Of a stretch of 64,000 bases of DNA, positions 1-9,561 are shown in pieces (within the stretch, counting starts at the first letter, position 1; every line of letters begins with the position of its first letter). The notes beneath the pieces were generated by a model that searched no databases, was not told the origin of the DNA, and saw only the letters and a program-made list of their open reading frames with translations. The stretch is from Loripinus fragilis (lineage: Eukaryota; Mollusca; Bivalvia; Lucinida; Lucinidae), in the NCBI GenBank assembly GCA_964019695.1, contig OZ026520.1, forward strand, positions 20,350,130 to 20,414,129. The letters run 5' to 3'. A program made the translations under genes and the position numbers.

Positions 1-182
1 GATAACCTTGGCTAACAGTTTGGATGCAGATCAGGCTTGACAAGATGTCGGGCCTGATCTGCATCCAAACTGTTTGACTTTCTAATGGTAATTTCCTGAA
101 AGAATGTTTTGAAAAGTTGATTTTTGAAAAAAATCAGCAGACGACAAGAAAGCATGAAAATTACTCAGTAGGCAAAGGCTTA
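1..182. repeat. Palindromic MITE, family A (left end cut by window)
   Basis: The copy has a central palindrome (CAGTTTGGATGCAGATCAGG with its inverse about 40 bp later), then a T/A-rich arm and the tail motifs CAGCAGACGACAAG and AATTACTCAGTAGGCAAAG. Better copies elsewhere in the window end in TTAACTCTTTGCATGC and its reverse complement, so the family is TTAA-flanked and may be a piggyBac-type non-autonomous element (inference). No coding capacity. Confidence 0.75.
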
Positions 183-479
183 AAACGATCATGCCCAACC
201 TTTCAAGGGGCCTAAAAGTAATGTTTTGTGTGAACATACTCATATTGAAAGATGGCAAGACTGCACCAACCTGAACTTAATTAAGGTTCATAATTTTGAA
301 ACATAATATCACAGGTTGTAAACTTAGGAACTGCCACGAAGTTGTGTTAATGACAGTTTTGTTTCCATGCCATATCCAGAACATATAATGTCATAAAGAA
401 AATGGTGGCATTTTCATTTTATTTTACCATGACAAAAGAATTTAATTTAAAGGGGAAATCAGGAAAATGTTAAATAGAA

Positions 480-1340
480 TGGCCCCTATTTATTTTCGGG
501 GAGCTAGGGAGCACTTGATTTTTAGATCCTATTTTATTGAGGTACCTCATTGAGACCCTCTTCTATATTAAACTGTTAAAGCCAAAATCCTTATACTTGT
601 TAGATATATTTAACCTAATGAGACGTTGGTTGTAAATAAGTACCAAATGGTCAAGCTGACCTTTTGACCATTCATTCTAGACTACATGGCATTGTACCAC
701 CTACACATCATTTCAAAAATTAAACAAAAAAACTTTGGGCTGAGTTAAGTCTATTTCATATGGAGACTCCTTAAGTTAAGGGGAGTAATTTCATTCTCGC
801 GAGACCTGACAATACCTCATCTGGATCTCTCGCATTTCGCGCTTTGAAATATGGCTAGCTAGCAATATCTGGCTAGTCCCGTTCGATTTTCGCACTCCTG
901 TAGTGACAGAATTATTATTTAAAAATTACAAAAAGTCCAATTTTTGAAATACAATTTCTTTATTAGTCAATATTTTCTAGATGTAAAGCCCAGAGACATG
1001 CAAGCAGTGATGGCCTAATATATTTTAATAAAAATGGCATGTGAATGGCGGTTCAATCCCAGTGTAAACCGAACAAAAGGGGACAGGTTAGTGTGTGTTA
1101 GAGCGCTTCCTGTTTGCGACAATGGAGTAAATTTATAACAAATGTTAATGGTCACATGACTAAGATCATCACCAGGCTGCCATGCCCATATAAGGTAAAA
1201 ACCTTCAAATGTCTTCTTCTCTGGAACCAAAAGGCCAATGACATTAGGACTTGGCTTGTAGCATTGGGGATATGGGCCCTACATACGCGGATCCATAGGG
1301 GGGGACAGGGGGTCCAGACCCCACCCCCCCTCTCCCCTGG
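480..1340. repeat. Degraded copies of dispersed repeat S, with a G/C-rich patch
   Basis: Segments match, with many changes, the roughly 460-bp repeat seen best at 29.0-29.9 kb: a block with 'actgttaaagccaaaatcc' near 575, and 'ccatgcccatataaggtaaa' then 'aggacttggcttgtagcat' at 1180-1265. Between them lies DNA I cannot assign. Positions 1290-1345 are unusually G- then C-rich for this AT-rich region. No gene is seen. Confidence 0.5.
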
Positions 1341-1416
1341 AAAATAACAAAAATATAGGGTTTCTTAGCAATACTGGTCCCCTAAAAATCACAAAGCTAC
1401 CAAGTCAGCATTCAAT

Positions 1417-1490
1417 GTTGGGCCATCATCGGCATGCCAGCAAAACGGAATTTAAATTGTGTTTTGCTGGCTGGCCGATGTTGGCCCGCT
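1417..1490. repeat. Short GC-rich hairpin element, family J
   Basis: A palindrome of about 70 bp: 'ggccatcatcggcatgccag' followed, after 'aaaacggaatttaaattgtg', by its near-complement ending 'ggccgatgttggcccgct'. It belongs to a six-copy family in this window (also about 40.3, 40.4, 47.9, 48.8 and 54.5 kb). Confidence 0.7.
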
Positions 1491-1559
1491 AATAGTGGTA
1501 TTTGGATCCTTCCTCCCTCATCAAACTAAAAAAACCAAAAAAAAAACCCATTAAGGTTG

Positions 1560-1960
1560 GACTCCCTCTGACAAAACTTTTTCTGGATCCGCACATGCCC
1601 TACCAGGTTTTCACAAATAATGAATCTGGGTTCATTTTGACCTACTTTAAGGCCACTCATCATTATAAAGTATCTAAACATGTTTTTTTTCAGAAATCAC
1701 CGGGCTGTTTGAACTCAAATTTCATATGGAGTATTCATTGAATAAAACAATATAAATAAGATATTTGTTTTGGTCACTTGACCAAAATGGCCACCATGCC
1801 CATATATTGTAAAACAAAATATGTTTAATTAATAAGCCACAGTTGACCTTGGTCTATTTTAACATTTTTAAGATCGGGTGAGCACTTCAGGTCCTCTAGT
1901 TTATTATCATTATATACCAAATTTCAAAATTAGCACTCCCTAGGCCAGGCGTAATGATCA
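1560..1960. repeat. Degraded copy of dispersed repeat S
   Basis: Contains the family landmarks 'ggtcacttgaccaaaatggc', 'ccatgcccatatattgtaaa' and the 3' motif 'gggtgagcacttcaggtcct'. This last motif also occurs, changed, at about 27.43 kb and seems to mark one end of the repeat. Non-coding. Confidence 0.5.
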
Positions 1961-2004
1961 GTTTTGATGACTGCCAGTACAGAAGATATAAAGATAGTCT
2001 AGGA

Positions 2005-2159
2005 CCCAGATCAGGCCCAACAAATGTCGAGCTTGCTCTTGATACAGACTGTTTGACACTCTGATGGTATTCCTGTGACAACTTTTTGAAAAGATGACTT
2101 TGAAAAAAATTAACAGTTGACAAAATGCATAAAAAAATACCCAGCATGCAAAGAGTTAA
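2005..2159. repeat. MITE family A, right part
   Basis: Begins inside the central palindrome ('agatcaggcccaacaaatgt') and runs to the terminal 'acccagcatgcaaagagtta', ending in TTAA. The left arm is truncated or badly eroded. Confidence 0.65.
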
Positions 2160-2351
2160 ATTCACTAACTGTAAGGTAAACCTCGGATTACTTGTGGGAA
2201 ATTGAACATGTACGATTTTGTTTGTGGGACTATGTCACATGATATGTCGTCCTTGCATAGGTCAGTTATACACTATCAGGTGACTTATGAGTGACATTCT
2301 GGGCGTGGTTCGGAAACGTATTTTGATTGGACCCGTATAAAATTACATGTA

Positions 2352-2554
2352 CAGTAAAACCTGTTTAAAATGGCCACTCAAAAATAGACAAAACAAAGAT
2401 CTTGACAAATGGTAGCTTAATGAAGGTCAAAGTATTGCAGAATGCTCCCATTGGAGCATTCTGCAATACTTTTGACCTGCATTAAGCGATAATTGGTCTT
2501 GAAAACCAATTTTCAGTCTTTTTGAGGGTGGCCATTTTTACACAGGTTATACTG
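2352..2554. mobile_element. Palindromic MITE with CAGTAAAACCTG ends (pogo/Tigger-like), copy 1
   Basis: A 203-bp element flanked by TA on both sides. It starts CAGTAAAACCTG and ends with a near-complement. The centre is a hairpin of AGTATTGCAGAATGCTCC and its complement. TA target duplications and CAG ends suit the Tc1/mariner-pogo superfamily (established knowledge; assignment is inference). It ends only 18 bp before the splice acceptor of the SLC35A3-like exon at 2573. Confidence 0.85.
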
Positions 2555-2572
2555 TATAATTTCTATTTACAG

Positions 2573-2904
2573 GTAGCTACCTGAAGTATCTGAGCCTGGT
2601 GTTGCTCACCGCCCAAAACACTGTTTTCATCCTCTCCATGAGATATGTGAGAACGCGAGAGGGGGCCATGTTTGTCTCAACTACGGCGGTAATTCTACAG
2701 GAAGCCATAAAATGTCTCTCCAGCCTGCTTATTATTCTAGTCCAGGAAGGGTTCAGCGTGAGGTCATGGTTACGTCACCTCAATGACAATATTATCAGAC
2801 AACCCTTAGACTGCCTGAAAATATCTGTACCATCTTTGGTGTACACATTACAGAATAATCTCATCTTTATAGCTGTTTCTAATTTGGATGCAGCAACATT
2901 CCAG
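2573..2904 (+). CDS. SLC35A3: SLC35A3-like Golgi nucleotide-sugar transporter, exon encoding the N-terminal third
   Basis: This exon codes for the first part of a multi-membrane antiporter of the SLC35A family, which brings UDP-N-acetylglucosamine (or a related UDP-sugar) into the Golgi lumen in exchange for UMP. The reading frame is open from the acceptor (ttctatttacAG) to a GT donor after CAG at 2904. The protein begins SYLKYLSLVLLTAQN, contains the membrane-facing LSMRYVRTREGA, and ends with the family hallmarks YTLQNNLIFIAVSNLDAATFQ. The exon enters with two bases of a split codon and leaves in phase 0, joining smoothly to VSYQLKILTTAVLS at 9562. By comparison with vertebrate SLC35A3 only about three to five N-terminal residues are missing, so a short upstream exon with the ATG should lie before 2352 or outside the window; I could not identify it. 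Exact sugar specificity (A3 versus A2) is inferred from overall similarity. Confidence 0.88.
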
Positions 2905-3452
2905 GTTAGTACTCTTGGTAAAAGGTAGGTCCAGGTAAGGCCAGAATTTTTTTTATTAGTTGATTTACAGGAAAAAAATTCAGATTTAGGGTTGGGATGA
3001 CGAAAAAAAATATAAAAAAAGCTCTGAAAATGACCAGTTAACATTGTTGACCAGGTAAATGTTGTTGTTTTTTTGTTTTTTCATTTTCAGAGCTTTTTTT
3101 TTTAAATATCTCCAGATAAAACAGTAAAACTAGTAAGGTATACCAACAGTCTGTATTAAATCTTTATATATTTCATCATTTTCCTAAAAATCTGGACAGG
3201 ACAATCACTTTTAACAGTGTCACTCTCAAAAATACACTGACAGAACCTCAAAAATATATTATTTTTTTTCAACCAAACAAATAGTATTTAGAGTTGGCGG
3301 ATAAAATAAAAATAAAAATTTGAAATAAAATTTTATTTTTTTCTACCTTCCGGAAAATTACAGTAGGAGGGTTTGTAAATCAAGTAATAAAAAAAAATCT
3401 GGCCTAAGTTAACTTTTCAGGGTCTAATTGTAACTATTTTCTAACATTATTA

Positions 3453-3657
3453 CAGTAAAATCTGTCATAAGCGTCCACTCAAAAAGAAGACCAAAAATTG
3501 TTTTTTTAAGACTGATTATCACTTAATGCAGGTCAAAGTATTGCAGAATGCTCCAAGAGAGCATTCTGCAATACTTTCAACCTTCATTAGCTACCATTTG
3601 TCTTTAAGACCTTTATTTTGTCTACTTTTGAGTGACCGCTTAAGACAGGTTTTACTG
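3453..3657. mobile_element. Palindromic MITE with CAGTAAAAYCTG ends, copy 2
   Basis: Flanked by TA; 205 bp. Same ends and the same central hairpin (agtattgcagaatgctcc / ggagcattctgcaatact style arms, here with 'aagaga' in the loop). Lies in the SLC35A3-like intron. Confidence 0.85.
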
Positions 3658-3682
3658 TAATTTAAACACATGTTTTAAATGC

Positions 3683-3891
3683 TTAACTCTTTCAAAACCA
3701 GCAGCAACTTTTTTCATCTGTTGATAACCTTTGCAAACAATTTGGATACAGATCAGGACAGACAGAATGTCGGTCCTGATCTGGGTCCAAACTGGTTGAC
3801 AATGAAAGAATTATTTGAAAAAGATAATTTTGAAAAAATGTCAGCAGACGACAACAAAAGCTTGAAAAATTACCCAGCATGCAAAGAGTTT
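3683..3891. repeat. MITE family A, nearly full copy
   Basis: Starts TTAACTCTTTCAAAACC, has the core 'gataacctttgcaaacaatt', then the palindrome 'cagatcaggacagacagaat' / 'gtcggtcctgatctgggtcc', and ends 'acccagcatgcaaagagttt'. An open frame across it is a by-product of the palindrome. Confidence 0.8.
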
Positions 3892-4076
3892 AGAGAATTG
3901 GTACAGGTAGCTCAGAGGACAAAAATGTTTCAATATTGCACTTGTCCTGCAGGACGAGTGACTTATAATTTCACTCGTCCTACAAATACATGTACTTGTC
4001 GTTTAAAAGGAGATGCAATAAAGAACATAAGGGAGTAATATGAGTTATAAAGTTCCTTATATAACTGTCAAAATGA

Positions 4077-4276
4077 GGGAGCGCAGTGGCTCAGTGGTAG
4101 ACTGGAGACCGATGGGGCCAAGGGTTCGTCAGCCTCATCAGCGTCACTGCATTGTGGTCCTTGAGCAAGACACATTTATCCTAGCTTAGTACTTTCAACC
4201 CAAGAAGACTGTCCATGTTTAACTGAAAGATTGTTGATGGGACGTAAAGAATCAAATCAAACAAACAAACAAACAA
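4077..4276 (+). mobile_element. tRNA-derived SINE (family 1), full copy with 14-bp target duplication
   Basis: The head carries a pol III A-box-like GTGGCTCAGTGGTAGACTGG and a B-box-like 'gggttcgtcagcc'. The body has 'ccttgagcaagacacattta' and 'gcttagtactttcaacccaa', and the tail reads 'gggacgtaaagaatcaaatc' then (CAAA)n. It is flanked by the perfect direct repeat AACTGTCAAAATGA at 4063-4076 and 4277-4290. It is a retroposed SINE rather than a tRNA gene, because the anticodon and acceptor arms do not fold as a tRNA. Confidence 0.9.
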
Positions 4277-4844
4277 AACTGTCAAAATGATATTTACCCA
4301 GTCAAATTCATAAAAGCATCCCATATACTGACAAAAATACTCAGAAAATGCTAGTTTCACCCTCAGATTTTAGGGTGAAACTAGAAAGGACGAGCAATTA
4401 CAAGCGGACGAGTGGAATTTTTGTCCCCTGTAGCTTTTTGGTATAACCATCAGATGGTCAGTGGAGTGCAATGGCTCAGCTGGTAGTCTTAGTCTTAGAC
4501 AGGCCTCAAACTTTTCAGGCTACTGCAGGATTTCAGGCTTTAACATCTTGAATTTTACATGATTTCAGGCCTAATTTTTGGAAGTTAGCACATAAGAAAT
4601 GTTTCACTTTGTTCTTGTTTTGGCATGAAAAACTTGGTCTAGAAAGCAACTGACATCAACTAATCTGTCATGTTTATTTCATGCTTCCCTATCATAGTAC
4701 ATGTAGCTAATACAATACAATTTCCAAATAGTTATGTTCTTTTAACTTAATTTCATGCTTTCTCATGCCATTTTTCAAAAACAAAATGGTTACCACCTGG
4801 AGAGTGAATTTGTAATCTTAAGAAAGAGCTAAAATCATTTTCGG

Positions 4845-4925
4845 CCGGGGCAGCCCCCCTGGCCCCCTACCAGGGCATTGCCCCTGGACCCCAGTGGGCG
4901 CCTGCGCCCCCCACATCCCCGGCTG
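4845..4925. repeat. GC-rich patch in AT-rich intron
   Basis: A run such as 'ggggcagcccccctggcccc' and 'cattgcccctggaccccagt', within otherwise AT-rich DNA. It follows a stretch (4490-4840) with repeated 'tttcaggc' motifs. It is probably part of a degraded repeat. No frame or known element recognised. Confidence 0.4.
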
Positions 4926-4974
4926 CTTAAATAATTTTTGGGCTTTTGATTATTGCTCTATTATGAGGCCTGGG

Positions 4975-5135
4975 TAGAGTGTTAGACTGGGTATGGAAGG
5001 GTTGCTAGTTCGTGATTCACCACTGGCGTAGTCACTGTTTTTTGACACTTAATCTGCTGTTTAGTATTGATTCAATCCAGGACTTGACTGAAAAAAATCC
5101 TGTCAATTGGGGTGTAAAGCATCAAATCAAACTAA
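4975..5135 (+). mobile_element. Degraded SINE family 1 copy
   Basis: Shows the order of a family 1 SINE with many changes: 'gagtgttagactgggtatgg', 'gttgctagttcgtgattcac', 'tagtcactg', 'ttcaatccaggacttgactg', and the tail 'gtgtaaagcatcaaatcaaa'. Confidence 0.6.
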
Positions 5136-5424
5136 AAACCCATCAGATGGTCAAACAGTTTGTCTGCAACTTTGTTGTTTGCATTTAGAAAAATCAGGTA
5201 TTCTCTCGCCAATGCCCTTATCTTAAATTAAATTATAAATTTAAAGATGTCTTAACAAGTAAAGTATGACAGATTTATTTTACAGAAGCTTAAGATAAAA
5301 GTTCATGCCTTGAGGTCTTGATATATTTGTTGGACAATTTGACCGCTGTATGGCACTTCTATAAATAAATCTAGATAGACTTATCTCTTGTCATACAGTA
5401 TTTACCTTAAATACTTTGACAGGT

Positions 5425-5620
5425 TTTTGTTTGCTTGGTTTGATTCTTTACGTCCAAGTCAACAATTTTTCAGTTATGTCGGGATAGGTTTTCCTGGGTT
5501 AAACTAGTACTAAGCAATCATTAATGTGTCTTGCTCAAGGACACAACGCAGTGACTCCAGTGAGGATTGAACCCGCAACCTATCTGGTCAAGCACTCTAC
5601 CACTGAGCCACTCCGATCGC
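5425..5620 (-). mobile_element. tRNA-derived SINE (family 1), minus strand, full copy
   Basis: Read on the minus strand: head 'gtggctcagtggtagagtgc', B-box-like 'gcgggttcaatcctc', 'ttgagcaagacacatt', tail 'ggacgtaaagaatcaaacca'. Near-perfect 13-bp direct repeats TACTTTGACAGGT / TACTCTGACAGGT lie at 5412-5424 and 5621-5633. Confidence 0.88.
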
Positions 5621-5757
5621 TACTCTGACAGGTAATCCTGAAAAGCAGTGTAGACCAAGATCAGACTGTTCCTAAATCAGTCACCAGAACCAAAATGCTC
5701 TGACAGGGAAAGCATTATTTTGCAAACAAAATAATCTCAGAACAGTATTCAGTAAAT

Positions 5758-5840
5758 AAAGGGGATAACTGTATTCAAAACTTTCATTTGAGGAAGTATA
5801 TCGTCGGATACATGGTGGGAAATTTAGTTTTACGGCAACG
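5758..5840. repeat. Half copy of palindromic MITE family T
   Basis: 'aaaggggataactgtattca' to 'gaaatttagttttacg' matches one arm of the complete palindrome at 15183-15351. The second arm is missing. Confidence 0.6.
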
Positions 5841-5984
5841 CCCGAGCCGAACCTGTATATGTTATTCCATTATAATAAATGGAATCATGTTGTTTAGCTT
5901 TTATCCTTCGAAAATGTTTTTGTCCTGAAAATGTCTGCTTATTTGTCTGCTCCATATGTATGTAATCATACATGAAAACATTTA

Positions 5985-6192
5985 CAGTAAAACCTGTCTT
6001 AAGCGGCCACTCAAAAAAAAGACAACAGAAAGATCTTAATGGCAAATGGTAGCTTAATGAAGGTCGAAAGTATTGCAGAATGCTCCCATTGGAGCATTCT
6101 GCAATACTGTTGACCTGCATTAAGCGATAATCAGTCTTAAAACCCAATTTTTGGTCTTCTTTTTTAGTGGCCACTTAAGACAGGTTTTACTG
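5985..6192. mobile_element. Palindromic MITE with CAGTAAAACCTG ends, copy 3
   Basis: Flanked by TA; 208 bp. Best-preserved ends of the family ('cagtaaaacctgtcttaagc' and its complement) with the same central hairpin around 'agaatgctcccattggagca'. Confidence 0.87.
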
Positions 6193-6564
6193 TATGCACT
6201 CCAGACTACTTCAGTCACGGCAGCAAACAGAATGAGCCCTGATCAGACTGGGTCCATATTGTTTTCAATATGGGCTACAAAGAATATCAGACAAGCAGGA
6301 AAAGAGCAAATGGGCTAGTATTCAGTTATGGATGTGGTATATTGATTTCAGCAGCAGGAAGATGTAGTTTATAGGTAGACGTAGACAGCATGAATTTTTT
6401 ACAAGTATTGACAAAAAATGTAAAATAAAGTTGATACTGCTGCAAGATGTTTCTGTAATCAATGAAAAATTTGATCCCATCTGTGATTAACTTTTATAGT
6501 GGTTCATTTGGTCTGTTAAATAGTAACCAGCTCCAGCATTGGAAGTGGGCCCTTATAGTACATA

Positions 6565-7796
6565 CAGTCAAACCTGCTGTTGCGGCCACCTCTATTAAGC
6601 GTGACCCTCTCATAAGCGGCCATTTCAGAGCCCCCCGAACGATTTTCAATGCAAATGCACCTTTATTAAGCGTGCACCTGTCCAACGCGGCCAGCGGTCA
6701 ACGAAATTCGCCCCAAAATGCTGAAAGTGTGTCCTTAAACGGCCATTTGTTAGCGGCCAGGTAGATTAAATTTCATCGATTTTAACTTTTTTGCACCGGT
6801 CATATGCTTGGTGCAACTTAACTCCCCAGCAGTGGTGTCTCCCAGAATAAATTTTTCAACGGCCGCTACCCTATGCGGAGGTTATTGGGCCCAACTATTT
6901 GGAAGTTTGTGTCGCAATCGATCCACAACGGCCACGCAGCCGAATTCAACTAAGTTCATCAAACACTATGGCATGGTACAGGAAACCAGCACATATGGAT
7001 TAAAAACAGCGTCGACAGTAACCGAAAACCTGATTACCGGTACGCTAATCGAACACCACTTGTTGATTTTTTTTTGTAAGCGGGTAACCATTATTGCAAG
7101 CGGGTAACCAGTCGTAGATAAATATCGCAGCCAGTCAGCCGATAAATTTGTCGACTTCAAAGCGTTTTGCCGCTGCCAAAGTGCATCCATCCATACCGTG
7201 ACAGATGTTTAACGGTAAATGTGTGAAAAACAAAATGCAAAGTAATACTCTTTGCTGGAGGCATACTTACTACACAAGGATGCAATGTTTGCTAAGAGTC
7301 AACAAGCAATAGCTTTTGAGAAAAAAAGAAGTTATTTTTGAGTGACAAAATTTTAACAATTTTTCGATTCTTTTTCACCTGAATAAATTTACAATTCTAA
7401 CAACATTCTCTTCATGTTCAATATACGATGGCCATTAAACATGCATTTGCTTATCAAAATCAAATTTTAGCATCTAGAAAAAATATGGTTAGCAGTGTTG
7501 TCTCTAAATCCAAAGGCAAACTCTTTTGACATACATGGGAATCTTTAGACTGAATGGACATGATTTTGTTTTAATTCATATTTTTGTTATATGTTGTTTT
7601 TCTTTCATTTATATATTTTATGAAGAAATGCAATAACTGCACCAGTGTACCCTTATTCTTCTTAATATTTAACTTTATTATATGGGTATCCTGGATCATA
7701 TGGCCATATCAGCTGAACCTCTATTAAGCAGCCACCTGTCTTAAACAAGCGATTTTGGGTTATCCCTTGACCGCTTGCTTAAGACAGGTTTGACTG
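6565..7796. mobile_element. Non-autonomous Tigger/pogo-like element, about 1.23 kb
   Basis: Perfect 12-bp terminal inverted repeats CAGTCAAACCTG, each flanked by TA (6563-6564; 7797-7798). The first 200 bp repeats a subterminal theme (tattaagcg / gcggcca / taaacggcc), and the last 90 bp mirrors it ('aagcagccacctgtcttaaa'). No frame resembles a DDE transposase, so the element is non-autonomous or a deleted relic. TIR sequence and TA duplication fit the pogo/Tigger group (established knowledge of that group). Confidence 0.75.
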
Positions 7797-7849
7797 TACA
7801 TGTACCATTGTGGCCTTCAAATTAATTTGATGCCTTTGAGATATCATGT

Positions 7850-7915
7850 ACTTGAAAATATTATGGAAAATGGAGCATTTGCACCAAAAGAGCAAATGCT
7901 CCATTTTCCAAAATA
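7850..7915. repeat. Perfect hairpin
   Basis: 'ttatggaaaatggagcattt' is followed by its complement 'gctccattttccaaaata' around a short loop (gcaccaaaagagc). Family unknown; no second copy seen here. Confidence 0.55.
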
Positions 7916-8480
7916 TATTCAAAAATATTCAAAACCTAAGTTAAATTTTTCTTGATTTTTTTCAATGTTGTCTAAAAATAGAAAATGATATCATGATCTA
8001 AAAATGCAAAAGGAGTAAAGGGTTAAAGACACTTAACCCTTAACTCCTTCCTTGCTAGCTGCGCCGTTTGTCATCTGCCAATAACCGTTGCAAACAGTTT
8101 GGAACCAGATCAGGACCGACAAAATGTCGGTCCCTGATCTGGATCCAAACTGTTTGATACTGATCATGTTCCTGAAAGATTTTTTTTGAAAAAGATAATC
8201 CAAACTGTTTGCAAAGGTTATCAGCAGAAGACAAGAGTTAAATAAATGTCGGTCCTGATCTGGATCGAAACTGTTTGACACTCTGATAGTGTTTCTGAAA
8301 GATTTTTTTTTAAAAAAGATAATCCAAACTGTTTGCAAAGGTTATCAGCAGACAACAAAAGATTTAAATCAATGTCGGTCCTGATCTGGATCCAAACTGT
8401 TCGACACCCTGATCGTGTCCCTGAAAGAATAGTTTAAAAAAGGCTATCCAAACTGTTTGCAAAGGCAGACAACAAAAGAG

Positions 8481-8730
8481 TTAACACTTAAAGTGCCAAG
8501 AAAAATGCATCTGAAAAATGACATCTGCTGAAGTCGTCTGCTGCAAATAATTGTCTAACATTACTGACAAATTCAAGTACAGAAGCAAACAGGGTGGACC
8601 CAGATCAAACTGCTCCTGTAGGAGCAGTTTGATCTGGGGCCACACTGTTTGTCACAGAGGCTTCTTAAACATTTCAGCAGACGAGAAAAAAGCAGATGAC
8701 TTTTGTTGCGATTGGCGCTTATAGGGTCAA
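8481..8730. repeat. MITE family B, copy 1
   Basis: Begins TTAACACTTAAAGTGCCAAG and ends 'gcgattggcgcttatagggt'. The centre is the palindrome 'gacccagatcaaactgctcc' / 'ggagcagtttgatctggggc'. The TTAA border suggests a piggyBac-like origin (inference). Confidence 0.75.
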
Positions 8731-9309
8731 CTCCTTCCTTGCTTGCTGTGACTTTTGTCATCTGCTGATAACCTTTGCAAACAGTTTGGACCAAGATCAG
8801 GACCGACAAATTCTCGGTCCTGATCTGGCTCCAAACTGTTTGACACTCTGATCGTGTTCCTGAAAGAATATTTTGAAAAAGTTCATCCATACTGTTTGCA
8901 AAGGTTATCAGCAGAGGACAAGAGTTAAATAAATGTCGGTCCTGATCTGGATCCAAACTGTTTGATACTCTGATAGTGTTTTTGAAAGATTTTTTAAAAA
9001 GATAATCCAAACTGTTTGCAAAGGTTATCAGTAGACAGCAAGAGAGTTAAATCAATGTCAGTCCTGATCTGGATCCAAACTGTTTGACACCCTGATCGTG
9101 TTCCTGAAAGAATTTTTTTAAAAAGATAATCCATACTGTTTGCAAAGGTTATCAGTAGACAACAAAAATGGTAAATAAATGTCGGTTCTGATCTGGATCC
9201 AAACTGTTTGACAACCAAACTGTTTGACACTGATCGTGTTCCTGAAAGAATTTAAAAAAAAAAGATAATCCAAACTGTTTGCAAAGGTTATCAGCAGACA
9301 ACAAAAGAG

Positions 9310-9539
9310 TTTACCCTTAAAGCGCCAAGAAAAAATGCATCTGAAAAATGACGTCTGCTGAAGTCCTCTGCTGCAAATAATTGTCTAACATTACTGACAA
9401 ATTCAAGTATAGAAGCAAACAGGGTGGACCCAGATCAAACTGCTCCGGGGGCCACACTGTTTGTCATAGAGGCTTCTTAAACATTTCAGCAGACGAGAAA
9501 AGCAGACGACTTTTGTTGCGATTGGCGCTTTAAGGGTTA
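9310..9539. repeat. MITE family B, copy 2, abutting the last exon
   Basis: Same layout as copy 1 but with the inner arm of the palindrome deleted ('caaactgctccgggggccac'). It ends 'ggcgctttaagggtta', 22 bp before the exon at 9562, so the branch point region of this intron lies within or against the element. Confidence 0.75.
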
Positions 9540-9561
9540 GTTAAATTGTGTTTTCTTTCAG

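Larger units (their letters stand above)
8040..9539. repeat. Compound MITE array: two tandem blocks of [family A with internal tandem repeats + family B]
   Basis: The block starts at 8040 and again near 8730. Each begins like family A ('actccttccttgct', 'tcatctgc.gataacc'). Its middle arm (a unit of about 122-126 bp from 'gtcggtcctgatctggat' to 'aaggttatcagcagac') is repeated about three times (units near 8126, 8248, 8374), then about four times (near 8813, 8935, 9055, 9181). Each block ends with one family B MITE. The long minus-strand frames here (for example 8573-9010) are by-products of repetition. Confidence 0.8.
2905..9561 (+). other. Intron of the SLC35A3-like gene (about 6.66 kb), loaded with repeats
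   Basis: Bounded by cag|gttagt at the donor and ttttctttcag|gtctcg at the acceptor, with both flanking frames continuous. It contains MITEs of at least four families, two tRNA-derived SINEs, a 1.2-kb Tigger-like element and a tandem MITE compound. The unassigned parts (2905-3450, 4290-5410 apart from a SINE relic, 6195-6560, 7200-7560) are AT-rich and show no coding signal. Confidence 0.85.

Noticed and set aside
4077..4140. tRNA gene
   Set aside because: A- and B-box-like motifs are present, but the unit continues into a SINE body with an A-rich tail and target duplications, and no cloverleaf forms. The same holds for 37120-37193 and 17506-17600.
8573..9230. 145- and 78-residue minus-strand frames with repeated LDPDQDRH-like motifs
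   Set aside because: They are translations of tandem MITE arms (the 'ggatccagatcagg' palindrome), as are 8033-8338, 3692-3880 and 59460-59711.
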